Assembly: GCA_910585905.1 (NCBI GenBank)
Contig: CAJUID010000029.1
Location: 1 to 40,495, forward strand
From: an uncultured Lachnospiraceae bacterium
GTDB lineage: Bacteria; Bacillota; Clostridia; Lachnospirales; Lachnospiraceae
Reading direction: 5' to 3'
DNA length: 40,495 nucleotides
Positions 17,501-25,390 of this stretch are shown here, in pieces. Numbering within the stretch: position 1 is the stretch's first letter; each line of letters starts with the position of its first letter. The translations under genes and the position numbers were made by a program. The notes beneath the pieces were generated by a model that ran no database searches, had not been told where the DNA came from, and saw only the letters and a list, made by a program, of their open reading frames with translations.

Positions 17501-19769
17501 AAAACATGTCGCAAATATTGAGGCAGAGCATGGGAAAGTACATAAAAATGGGGCAAAGGCTGTAAATTATGCTTTCGATCAGAAAAACTGTATTTTAAAT
17601 GCGACAGATATTATGATGGAGAAGATGATGTACTCCCTGCCGGCAACAAAGGTATGGGATCCATTGTCATCAAAGGCTGACAAGGTAAAGGCACTTGATA
17701 TTTCATTGCAGGCAATGGAAGACACGATGACTTTGTTCTACCAGCATAAGGGGCTTAGTGATCTTGCAGGTACGAAACGGGGCAATAATGCGCTTCCATC
17801 ACAGCATTTAAATATTCGGTATATGAGAATGTTTGCTGGCGCGTTTATGTATGCTTCTGGTAATCATATTGGTATTGAATGGGGTTCTACAGGTTTAGCC
17901 AGCGGAGCATTAGGCTTGCAAAGCTTAGGCTGGGGAATTGCCCATGAGATTGGCCACGATATTAACCAAGGTGCTTATGCGGTTGCAGAAGTGACAAACA
18001 ACTATTTTGCACAGCTTTTGACAGGCAAAGAACGTTATACATATGAAAATGTATACAAAAAAGTAACTTCCGGGACAGTAGGCCGTGCTTCTAATGTGTT
18101 TACACAATTGGCGCTATACTGGCAGCTTCATCTTGCGTTTGATGACAATAAGAACGATCATGCTGTTTATGATGATTATGAGGATCAGTTTAACAATCTG
18201 TTCTTTGCACGTGTAGACACTTATGCAAGAAACCCAGGTAAGGCACCAAAAGAGGGCCTGACATTAGACGGCGGAGCAGAGCAGAATCTAATGAGGCTGG
18301 CTTGTGCAGCGGCAAATAAAAATATCCTTCCGTTCTTTGAGCGCTGGGGTATGGTAGCAGATAAGGCAACGGTTGCTTATGCCGAAAAATATGGTGAGCC
18401 GGATACAAAAGCCCTTTATTATGTGGATAAGAATGCAAGGGATTACCGTGTGGACCACCCAGGTGAGACTGGTACAATAAAAGATAGAAACGTGATAACA
18501 ACAGCAACAGCATCTGCAGTTTCTAACAAGGTACAGGTAACAGTTGATACAAAGGAAGATACTGATTTAATCCTGGGCTATGAGATAATCCGCAGCATGA
18601 CGAGCAATGGCGTTACAGAGTCAAAAGTAGTTGGCTTCCAGCCTATAAATAAAGACGGCGGCCCAACGGTATTCACAGACACAATCTCTACGATAAATAA
18701 TAGAGTAATGTCGTATTCCGTGAAGGCAGTTGACCAGTTCTTGAATTATTCGGCTGTGGCAGATGCAGGCCAGGTTAAGATACAAACGGATGGTGTTATG
18801 GATAAATCATTATGGACAGTTAGTACGAATATGGTTTCATCAGATGATACAGAGTTAAATACGGATGATGATGACCCAGATAGCGGCTATGATGAGGAAG
18901 ATCCAGGAAGTGTTGAGGCAAAGAAGGAACACAGTATTGACAGAGTGATTGACAATGATCCTGCTACAACATATCATGGAACAGCTCCAGAATCAGGCAG
19001 TGCAGAGATCATGGTTGACCTGCATGAAGTTAAGGAAGTTACAGCACTGAAATATTCCGGCGGTCTGCTTTCGTCTGCTAAGATAGAGGTTAGTACAGAT
19101 GGAAACACCTGGACAGTTGTGAAGGAAGTAACTGGTCTTGACGGGACAACAAAGCAGGCAGATGTGTGGTTTGATTCTGTAAGCGAGAGTGAACGGGACA
19201 AATGGATTGGAACATATGACGCAAGATATGTCAGAATAACAACTGGCCAGGCAGATGTAACAATTCAAGAGATTGATATATGCGGCCCTTCTGGTGATAA
19301 TATAGAATTTATGCAGTCAGACAGTGGAAAGCCATCCATTGGTGTCTTGAAAGATAATTATCAGTATGGTGATAAAGCAGACGATGTTATCCCAGCAGGT
19401 TCTTTAATCTTTACCGGAACCTACAAAGGAAACCCTGCTTACAATGTTGTTATGTTATATGATACCGAGGGGAATGTAATTGGTGCAAAGAATGGCAGTG
19501 TCAATGCCGGACAGGTGATTTTTGCGGACGTTCCTGAAAATGGCAATCTCGGTGAAACTTCAGATGGAACATGGGTATATTATGTGGAGCCTGGACAGTG
19601 GAGCCAAGAAAGTTTGAAAGCTATCAAGGGCGTGCGCGGTGAATTATACCGGGTAGATGATGCAAAGACACTGGAAGGTGAGCGCATTACCAGTGATACT
19701 CTTGTGATACAGATTCCAGAAACATTGCCAAATATCACATTGACAGGCAGCACTGTTTCGGGTAAATAG
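14541..19769 (+). CDS. Secreted M60-family metallopeptidase with dockerin and discoidin-like domains
   Basis: A 1742-residue exported enzyme. It has a signal peptide (about 1-31, cut near KAFA), a beta domain (57-140), and a type I dockerin pair at about 154-205 with two calcium loops (D156-V-N-G-D160-G and D185-L-N-N-D189-G). A jelly-roll-like region (215-390), two FN3 units (393-490, 495-598) and a discoidin-like domain (640-770) follow. The M60 peptidase lies at about 845-1240, with zinc motif H1135-E-I-G-H1139 and distal E1150 in AEVTNN. A second F5/8-type domain spans about 1464-1580, with an unassigned tail to 1742. M60 enzymes of gut bacteria cut O-glycosylated mucin-type proteins, so host mucin is the likely substrate. 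The dockerin is near the N-terminus rather than at the C-terminal end. No LPXTG or membrane anchor is visible. The ribosome site AAGGAA is 7 bases before ATG 14541. The next gene (43 bases on) may encode its anchor. Confidence 0.88.
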   Translation: MRKKIATLLTGCLLLQSFTGFAVPVQKAFAKAADTGIFSEVQPAKVLSSGTRAAQKTDGNLEIEVHPFLEYTGKVTVECNGETKELDFANKSVSLLACFKNVAAGEQTVTVKAEKFATYTQNVTVEPGWAHKLLLCATKVDTGKEGATLGWLQVGDVNGDGTINKEDTDSLLELIRENTANKNYDLNNDGKTDIADLQMVVQNIGEKPQESLVEKLWMSNDVIPASGTSVLGNDASALLDNKSVTLTPADNREISGSNPVGLEFVLAEGGTGVSAPKIGGIKILSPFVQEDGITVSDIVSGEAVVELENGKTETFSLKNQDNISAKKTSIGYLKTAARAASVKTEPDGSLILDFGGQIAVKRVIIQITGTRKDKKLADIAKVEFVNDMDKRIPAPELNVPVLSALKPGNEQLSVTWSAQNNVTGYELYIEGPAGKSGKVMSDTVKVPGNSYIASSIQTESLINFETYKVKVRSVNGDWKSPWSNEQSGMPEPQAKPASPDNVKLTAGRNFLHVTWKDMDDASGYMVYYKKNSETGSDYQPAVAGFVADEKTGGTGIIKENSFKIENLAEDTEYSVYVTGWNSLGWGSPSLKSVGKTKNSNPPELPNYKLLNTSNGEGNVSAHIVSADFGGHGGAKMVGSPLDTKAKSALGLVDNNYNSYWVKNDWDDGVAYPANDRGMNITLDGNYKMNFMTFAAYDETLALSTVRINYWNSSDSTQHSVGARLLRKLDRNENPYYIVKFDNAVTANKIRLSIGTGYARGDMKVGEIRFYHYDSLEDEIMGLYLDEMHSTLRSDVTVATIDALEKRLEKLDSESGEKHPLYRELKLELDTARDILNNKPSPAYEVINQITGKKDGHLGFGGLNSWQPLGKTVYAGETLVVYVGHNTKRTGDSTNLNLVMTQYHAESSSLAKSTAALKIGRNEITVPQVADKDFERGGQLYVAYSGNNASDKYAVRVLGGSDIPVLSVYGKTGTERTNAIRSYLDSLEKHVANIEAEHGKVHKNGAKAVNYAFDQKNCILNATDIMMEKMMYSLPATKVWDPLSSKADKVKALDISLQAMEDTMTLFYQHKGLSDLAGTKRGNNALPSQHLNIRYMRMFAGAFMYASGNHIGIEWGSTGLASGALGLQSLGWGIAHEIGHDINQGAYAVAEVTNNYFAQLLTGKERYTYENVYKKVTSGTVGRASNVFTQLALYWQLHLAFDDNKNDHAVYDDYEDQFNNLFFARVDTYARNPGKAPKEGLTLDGGAEQNLMRLACAAANKNILPFFERWGMVADKATVAYAEKYGEPDTKALYYVDKNARDYRVDHPGETGTIKDRNVITTATASAVSNKVQVTVDTKEDTDLILGYEIIRSMTSNGVTESKVVGFQPINKDGGPTVFTDTISTINNRVMSYSVKAVDQFLNYSAVADAGQVKIQTDGVMDKSLWTVSTNMVSSDDTELNTDDDDPDSGYDEEDPGSVEAKKEHSIDRVIDNDPATTYHGTAPESGSAEIMVDLHEVKEVTALKYSGGLLSSAKIEVSTDGNTWTVVKEVTGLDGTTKQADVWFDSVSESERDKWIGTYDARYVRITTGQADVTIQEIDICGPSGDNIEFMQSDSGKPSIGVLKDNYQYGDKADDVIPAGSLIFTGTYKGNPAYNVVMLYDTEGNVIGAKNGSVNAGQVIFADVPENGNLGETSDGTWVYYVEPGQWSQESLKAIKGVRGELYRVDDAKTLEGERITSDTLVIQIPETLPNITLTGSTVSGK

Positions 19770-19812
19770 CAAATGAATTGTTTTGATTCAAATATGAATT
19801 TTGGAGGTAACC

Positions 19813-21072
19813 ATGAAAAAGTGGCTTAGTTATTTACTTCTGTCTGCTCTTCTGATTGCTGCCCTTCCGTTTTCTATGGCAAGGGCAGAGGAGGCAGCTT
19901 GCAGCGGAAAGCTGACGGCAAATGGGAATCAGATTAATGTGTCGTTGTCTGTTCTGCAGGCTGCGGCAGAAAATATCACATCCCTGCATTTTAGGCTGGA
20001 TGTGTCCATATCCAGTGGGGCGATGGATGAACCCGCATTTCAGTTTGCAGAGGCGATCCAAAGTGAGGTAAAGGACAGCAAGGTTATTAAAAATAATGAC
20101 AGTTATATTGTAGATGTCATTTTGTCTGGTAAAAAGAACCAGATTATTTTCCCTGCGGGAGGGCAGGCTGATATTGGAACGGTATCTCTTAGGCCGTCTG
20201 GCGGTGCTTATAAGATTTCAACAAAGTTTACAGGGATAACGGATGAAAACCCTGCTATGGAATATGTTACAGATTCTGGGCAGTCCGTTATAGAAGTGCC
20301 GCTTGTCAATACAGAGATGATAACAATAGAGAGAGATTCCCAGGATTCGTCATCCTCTTCGGGAGGTGGAGCGCCATCTGCAACAAAAGCACCGGATGCC
20401 CAGGCGTCTCCTTCGGCAGCACCACCAAGTACTGCTACCCCGGATATCTCGCCATCCCCTTCCCCATCTATTGCGCCAGACGCAACAGGGAAGCCTGGCA
20501 GTTTTAATAAGGGGGAGAAACCTTCGCTGTCTGCTAAAGCGGGTAAGGGTTCCCGCGTTGTGACTTTTAAGTGGAACAAAATAAGCGGTGCAGATGGGTA
20601 TATGATTTATAGTGCATTAGGGAAGTCTGGTAATTACAAGAGAATTAAGACAGTTTCCAAACCGAAAACGACTACTTGTAATGTTACAATGGCGTATGCG
20701 TCCTCCTATTCGTTCCGGATGCGTGCATATAAGATATCAGATAATGGCGGAAAAGTATATGGGCAGTATAGCCAGGTGAAAAAATTAACAACTGCCCCAG
20801 CCAAGGTAACTGGTGTGAAATTGAAGAGTTCCGGCAAAAAAATGAACCTTTCATGGAAAAAGGTAAAAAATACAAAGGGATATCAGGTTTATGCAGGCAA
20901 GAAAAAGAATGGCAAATACACTCTTGTAAAAACGCTGAAAAAAGGCACAACTTTGAAAACCTCGGTGAAAAAGAATAAAAAATACAAATACATTAAAGTC
21001 AGAGCATATGTAGATAATGCTTCGAAAAAGTATGTGTATGGAAACTTTAGCAAAGTAATAAAAGCAAAATAG
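19813..21072 (+). CDS. Secreted cohesin-like / FN3 protein, possible anchor for the M60 enzyme
   Basis: A 419-residue exported protein. It has a signal peptide (MKKWLSYLLL to about SMARA, residue 25), then a beta-rich head (about 28-165) whose order of strands (GNQINVSLSV, SLHFRLDVS, YIVDVILSG, ADIGTVSLRP, YKISTKFTGITDE) resembles cohesin or cohesin-like folds. A Ser/Pro/Ala/Thr-rich linker (about 180-235) leads to two lysine-rich FN3 units (about 245-330 and 335-419), the last strongly basic. The cohesin call is an inference from pattern; sequence identity to classical cohesins is not obvious. Its position 43 bases after a dockerin-bearing peptidase supports the idea. No sortase signal is seen; the basic C-terminus may bind wall polymers. 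The ribosome site GGAGG lies 5 bases before ATG 19813; TTG 19801 overlaps that site and is unlikely. Confidence 0.65.
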   Translation: MKKWLSYLLLSALLIAALPFSMARAEEAACSGKLTANGNQINVSLSVLQAAAENITSLHFRLDVSISSGAMDEPAFQFAEAIQSEVKDSKVIKNNDSYIVDVILSGKKNQIIFPAGGQADIGTVSLRPSGGAYKISTKFTGITDENPAMEYVTDSGQSVIEVPLVNTEMITIERDSQDSSSSSGGGAPSATKAPDAQASPSAAPPSTATPDISPSPSPSIAPDATGKPGSFNKGEKPSLSAKAGKGSRVVTFKWNKISGADGYMIYSALGKSGNYKRIKTVSKPKTTTCNVTMAYASSYSFRMRAYKISDNGGKVYGQYSQVKKLTTAPAKVTGVKLKSSGKKMNLSWKKVKNTKGYQVYAGKKKNGKYTLVKTLKKGTTLKTSVKKNKKYKYIKVRAYVDNASKKYVYGNFSKVIKAK

Positions 21073-21093
21073 AAAAGGGCACATACCAAAGTA

Positions 21094-21180
21094 GGGCAGC
21101 AGCATTTACTTTTATCATCCACAGATTATCGTCTGTATCATTAATGGGGAATGGTAAAAAAGCAAATGCTGTTGCCTTTT
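21094..21180 (+). terminator. Large composite terminator hairpin
   Basis: GGGCAGCAGCATTTACTTTT (21094-21113) pairs imperfectly with AAAAAAGCAAATGCTGTTGCCTTTT region 21156-21180. Between the arms is a smaller hairpin ACAGA-TTATCG-TCTGT (21121-21136). It ends the secreted module and, being nearly symmetrical with A/T tracts on both sides, may work in both directions. Confidence 0.75.
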
Positions 21181-21277
21181 GCGTATGCGAGAATAAACTT
21201 GACTTTTTTCGGCTTTTTTAAGATAATTACTTTTGACTGGTTTTACGCAGTTACATAACAGAAGGAGGACAGACTTT

Positions 21278-23566
21278 ATGATAAAATTATATGACAATGG
21301 CGTTTATCTGTTGAATGGCACGGAGATCGTGGAAGATAATACGGATTGTGTTGCCATGTTACAGCAGAAATGCGGCAGCGTACCTTCAAAGGAAGAGGCA
21401 GCAAAGGGCACTATGGCGTATGGTATTCTGGAAGCGCACAATACTTCCGGCAATATGGATAAACTTCAGATTAAATTTGATAAACTAACATCACATGATA
21501 TTACTTTTGTAGGAATTATTCAGACAGCAAGGGCATCCGGGCTGGAGGAGTTTCCAGTGCCGTATGTACTTACCAACTGCCATAACAGCCTCTGTGCAGT
21601 GGGCGGGACGATTAATGAGGATGACCACATGTTTGGCCTGTCCTGTGCTAAGAAATACGGTGGTATGTATGTACCTCCGCACCAGGCAGTTATTCATCAG
21701 TTTGCTCGTGAAATGTTAGCAGGCGGCGGTAAAATGATTCTTGGCTCTGATTCGCATACGCGTTACGGCGCCCTTGGCACAATGGCTATGGGAGAGGGCG
21801 GTCCTGAGCTTGTAAAGCAGCTTTTAAACCGGACATATGATATTGCAAGGCCGGAGGTAGTAGCTGTTTACCTGACGGGTGCGCCTCAGAAGGGGGTTGG
21901 GCCGCAGGATATTGCGCTGGCAATTATTGGGGCTGTTTTTGGGAACGGTTATGTAAAAAATAAAGTAATGGAATTTGTAGGGGATGGTGTTGCGAATCTT
22001 TCGGCAGATTTCCGCATTGGCGTGGATGTTATGACAACCGAGACAACTTGCCTGTCTTCCATCTGGACAACCGACGGGCAGATTCAGGAGTTCTATGAGA
22101 TCCACAAGCGTCCAGAAGAGTATCAGGAGTTAAAGCCTGCAGACGTGGCTTATTATGATGGCATGGTTTACGTAGACCTTTCCAAGATTAAGCCGATGAT
22201 TGCTATGCCGTTCCATCCGAGCAATGTCTATACAATTGAAGAGTTAAATGCGAATTTAATGGATATTCTGGATGATGTAGAGAAGAAAGCGCTTGTAAGC
22301 CTTGACAATAATAATATAAATTATTCTTTAAAAGATAAAGTCCATAATGGAAGGCTCTATGTAGAGCAGGGAGTGATCGCGGGATGTGCAGGCGGCGGTT
22401 TTGAAAATGTCTGTGATGCTGCTGATATTCTCCGTGGAAAATATATTGGTGCGGACGAGTTTTCGTTGAGTGTTTACCCGTCTAGCCAGCCAGTGTTTAT
22501 GGAGTTGGTGAAAAATGGGACAATTGCTGATCTGATGGCGACAGGGGCAACGGTTCGTTCTGCATTCTGCGGCCCTTGTTTTGGAGCTGGGGACGTGCCT
22601 CCAAATAATGGCCTGTCTATCCGCCATTCTACCCGTAATTTCCCAAATAGGGAAGGTTCTAAGGTTACAAATGGGCAGATTGCTTCAGTTGCATTGATGG
22701 ACGCCCGCTCTATTGCGGCAACCGCAGCAAATCAGGGCTATTTGACAGCAGCAACCGATGTGGATGTGGATTTTAAGAAACCAAAGTATTTCTTTGACAG
22801 CACAATCTATGAGAACCGTGTCTACAATGGAATTGGCAAGCCAGATAAAGATGTAGAGATTAAATTTGGCCCAAATATTAAGGACTGGCCGGAAATGTCA
22901 GCATTGACAGAACATATTGTATTAAAAGTAGTTTCTGAGATTCACGACCCAGTTACGACTACGGATGAATTGATTCCTTCTGGTGAGACTTCCTCATTCC
23001 GCTCTAATCCGCTTGGGCTGGCTGAGTTTACGCTGTCCCGCAAGGACCCAGAGTATGTAGGAAGAGCAAAGGAAGTACAGAAGGCTGAGAAGGCGCGTAT
23101 TGCTGGGGAAGATATGTTTGCGGCTCTTCCAGAGGCAGAAGGTGTTTTTGCCAAAATCAATGAAAAGTTTGATGTAAAGCCGGAGGAAACACAGATTGGC
23201 AGCATGATCTATGCTGTAAAGCCGGGCGACGGTTCTGCCCGTGAGCAGGCGGCATCCTGTCAGAAGGTGCTTGGCGGCATGGCAAATATCGCGAAGGAGT
23301 ATGCGACGAAGCGATACCGCTCCAACCTGATCAACTGGGGAATGCTCCCATTCTTATACCCAGATGACATTCCGTTTCAAAAGGGAGATTATATCTTTGT
23401 TAAAGATATTAGAAAAGCTGTTACAGAAAAACAGGAGACGATCAAAGCATATGTTGTAGGCCAGGATATGAAAGAATTTGAATTAAAACTGGGCGATCTG
23501 ACAGATGATGAGAGAGAAATTATTGAAAAGGGATGCCTGATCAACTATTATAGGGCGCATATGTAA
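21278..23566 (+). CDS. Aconitase-family hydratase (YbhJ-like)
   Basis: A 762-residue Fe-S hydro-lyase of the aconitase superfamily. The three cluster cysteines are present: C370 (AGCAGGGFENV) and C431/C434 (CGPC). Active-site surroundings GSDSHTRYGALGTMAMGEGG and the swivel-domain motifs GDGSAREQAA and RSNLINWGMLPF are also kept. The length and overall style fit the YbhJ-like group, annotated only as 'hydratase', rather than canonical AcnA (about 900) or LeuC (about 460). The substrate is therefore open; citrate/isocitrate is one possibility. The start is ATG 21278 with AGGAGG 9 bases upstream; a longer frame from 21233 has no ribosome site. It is isolated between a terminator and spoIVA, with no citrate synthase or isocitrate dehydrogenase in the window. 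Confidence 0.88.
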   Translation: MIKLYDNGVYLLNGTEIVEDNTDCVAMLQQKCGSVPSKEEAAKGTMAYGILEAHNTSGNMDKLQIKFDKLTSHDITFVGIIQTARASGLEEFPVPYVLTNCHNSLCAVGGTINEDDHMFGLSCAKKYGGMYVPPHQAVIHQFAREMLAGGGKMILGSDSHTRYGALGTMAMGEGGPELVKQLLNRTYDIARPEVVAVYLTGAPQKGVGPQDIALAIIGAVFGNGYVKNKVMEFVGDGVANLSADFRIGVDVMTTETTCLSSIWTTDGQIQEFYEIHKRPEEYQELKPADVAYYDGMVYVDLSKIKPMIAMPFHPSNVYTIEELNANLMDILDDVEKKALVSLDNNNINYSLKDKVHNGRLYVEQGVIAGCAGGGFENVCDAADILRGKYIGADEFSLSVYPSSQPVFMELVKNGTIADLMATGATVRSAFCGPCFGAGDVPPNNGLSIRHSTRNFPNREGSKVTNGQIASVALMDARSIAATAANQGYLTAATDVDVDFKKPKYFFDSTIYENRVYNGIGKPDKDVEIKFGPNIKDWPEMSALTEHIVLKVVSEIHDPVTTTDELIPSGETSSFRSNPLGLAEFTLSRKDPEYVGRAKEVQKAEKARIAGEDMFAALPEAEGVFAKINEKFDVKPEETQIGSMIYAVKPGDGSAREQAASCQKVLGGMANIAKEYATKRYRSNLINWGMLPFLYPDDIPFQKGDYIFVKDIRKAVTEKQETIKAYVVGQDMKEFELKLGDLTDDEREIIEKGCLINYYRAHM

Positions 23567-23576
23567 TTTTTCCGTT

Positions 23577-23603
23577 CTATATTCCCATCCTGCCGCATAC
23601 AGT
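23577..23603 (+). promoter_or_regulatory. Candidate sigma-E promoter of spoIVA
   Basis: CTATATT (23577-23583), 12 bases, then CATACAGT (23596-23603) resemble a sigma-E promoter with a slightly short spacer. It lies 69 bases before the spoIVA start and only 10 bases after the hydratase stop codon. spoIVA is a classical sigma-E gene in Bacillus, and the -10 matches the one found before yqfC in this window. Confidence 0.5.
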
Positions 23604-23671
23604 TAGGTAGGACAGAAAAAAAGAATGCAAAGGATATTATGCTCATTTGCATGATGCGGACAGGAGGGAAT

Positions 23672-25147
23672 ATGAATAGTTTTCAGGTATACAAGGATTT
23701 GGCAGAGCGGACAAATGGCGAATTTTATCTAGGGGTATGCGGTCCGGTGCGGACTGGTAAATCTACCTTTATTAAGCGTTTTATGGAACTGTTGGTGCTT
23801 CCGGGGATTACGGATGAGCATGACAGGGAGCGGGCGACAGATGAACTCCCGCAATCGGCTGATGGCAAGACAATTATGACAACGGAGCCGAAGTTTATTC
23901 CCAAAGAAGCAGTTTCTGTAAATCTGTTTGGCGACCAGCAGGTGAAAGTGCGCCTGATTGATTGTGTTGGATACATAGTGAAAGAGGCGGCGGGATTATT
24001 AGAAGAGGACAGCGAGCGCATGGTGATGACGCCGTGGTCTAAAGATGCTATGCCATTTACGCAGGCGGCGGAATTTGGCACGAGAAAGGTAATCCATGAC
24101 CACTCAACAATAGGAATTGTGATCACGACAGACGGCAGCTTTGGCGAGATTCCAAGGGACGCATATAAAGAGGCGGAGGCGAGGACAATACTGGAGCTAA
24201 AAAGTATTGGCAAGCCTTTTGTGGTGCTGTTAAATTCGGCAAGGCCATATAGTGATGAGACAAAAGAATTGGTCAGCCAGATTAATCAGGAATATGATGT
24301 ATCTGCAATGGCTGTCAACTGCAACCAGCTTAGAAGTGAAGATATCCAGGGGATTATGGAAAAGATATTGTCCTCATTTCCGATAAAGCAGGTAGCATTC
24401 CGCCTGCCGAAATGGGTGGAGATGCTTCCAAAGGAGCATTGGCTTAAAGTAGAACTGATTGAGAAAGTGCGGACCATTCTGGATAAAATTACAAGGATTA
24501 GGGATGTTACCGGGGATAATTTTGAGACGGATAGTGAGATGATCCGTCAGTTTAAAATAGAGCATATTGGTATGGAAAACGGATTCGTTACAATTGATAC
24601 GCTCTTTGATGAAAGTAAATACTACCAGATCCTGAGTGAATTGGTTGGTATGGAGATAACAGGGGAGTATCAGTTAATCCATCTGTTAAAAGAGTATGTT
24701 GAGAAGAAAAAGGATATTGAAAAAATTGGGGAAGCATGGAATGAAGTCCACCGAAAGGGTTATGGCGTGATTACACCGGAAGTAGAGGAGATCACAATTG
24801 ATGAGCCGGAACTAATACGCCACGGCAATAAGTTTGGAGTTAAACTTAGGGCAGTCAGCCCGTCGGTCCATATGATCCAGGCAAATATTGAGACGGAGAT
24901 TGCCCCGATTGTGGGAACCCAACAGCAGGCAGAAGATTTAATCCAGTATATTTCCGGCAAAAATACGGAAAAGGAAGAATCAATCTGGGAGACAAATATA
25001 TTTGGGAAGACGGTGAAGCAGCTTGTTGAGGAAGGAATGGAAAGCAAGGTGAACCGTTTGACAGATGAGAGCCAGCTGAAGTTGCAGGAAACCATCCAGA
25101 AGGTTATTAATGACAGCAATGGAGGTTTGGTCTGCATTATTATTTAG
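23672..25147 (+). CDS. spoIVA: Stage IV sporulation protein A, spore coat ATPase
   Basis: SpoIVA, 491 residues (Bacillus 492), the cytoskeletal-like ATPase that polymerises on the forespore surface as the base of the spore coat. The P-loop G24-P-V-R-T-G-K-S31 is complete and the G-domain-like stretch VRLIDCVGYIVKEAAG follows. The C-terminus ends in the family's typical GGLVCIII. The start is ATG 23672, with AGGAGG four to five bases upstream and a family-like N-terminus (SFQVYKDLAERTNGEFYLGVCGPV); a TTG- or ATG-led extension to 23639 is unlikely. It is transcribed alone, since a strong terminator follows at 25152. Confidence 0.97.
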   Translation: MNSFQVYKDLAERTNGEFYLGVCGPVRTGKSTFIKRFMELLVLPGITDEHDRERATDELPQSADGKTIMTTEPKFIPKEAVSVNLFGDQQVKVRLIDCVGYIVKEAAGLLEEDSERMVMTPWSKDAMPFTQAAEFGTRKVIHDHSTIGIVITTDGSFGEIPRDAYKEAEARTILELKSIGKPFVVLLNSARPYSDETKELVSQINQEYDVSAMAVNCNQLRSEDIQGIMEKILSSFPIKQVAFRLPKWVEMLPKEHWLKVELIEKVRTILDKITRIRDVTGDNFETDSEMIRQFKIEHIGMENGFVTIDTLFDESKYYQILSELVGMEITGEYQLIHLLKEYVEKKKDIEKIGEAWNEVHRKGYGVITPEVEEITIDEPELIRHGNKFGVKLRAVSPSVHMIQANIETEIAPIVGTQQQAEDLIQYISGKNTEKEESIWETNIFGKTVKQLVEEGMESKVNRLTDESQLKLQETIQKVINDSNGGLVCIII

Positions 25148-25151
25148 AGTG

Positions 25152-25192
25152 AAAAGCGGGTAGAGCTGAAATTAGCGGCTCTACCCGCTTTT
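25152..25192 (+). terminator. Intrinsic terminator of spoIVA
   Basis: AAAAGCGGGTAGAGC (25152-25166) pairs perfectly with GCTCTACCCGCTTTT (25178-25192), a 15-bp stem with an 11-base loop. Confidence 0.92.
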
Positions 25193-25390
25193 GTTTTAGG
25201 AAAGAGTGTAGGCTTATAGTTGCAGCTAGAACTTCGTATTGTAATGTATATATGGATATGCTAAAGTAATAGTTATAAAATAACATGTAATAATTTGTGA
25301 TTTTGCATCGTGAAGCTTACTAAGTAGATTTGCCAGTTCGTGGCGAAGGAATACATAATAGGAAAAGAATGAAAGTCAGGAGGGATTGGT

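Noticed and set aside
19700..19769. LPNITLTG near the C-terminus of the M60 peptidase as a sortase signal
   Set aside because: It does not match LPXTG, and no hydrophobic segment or basic tail follows.
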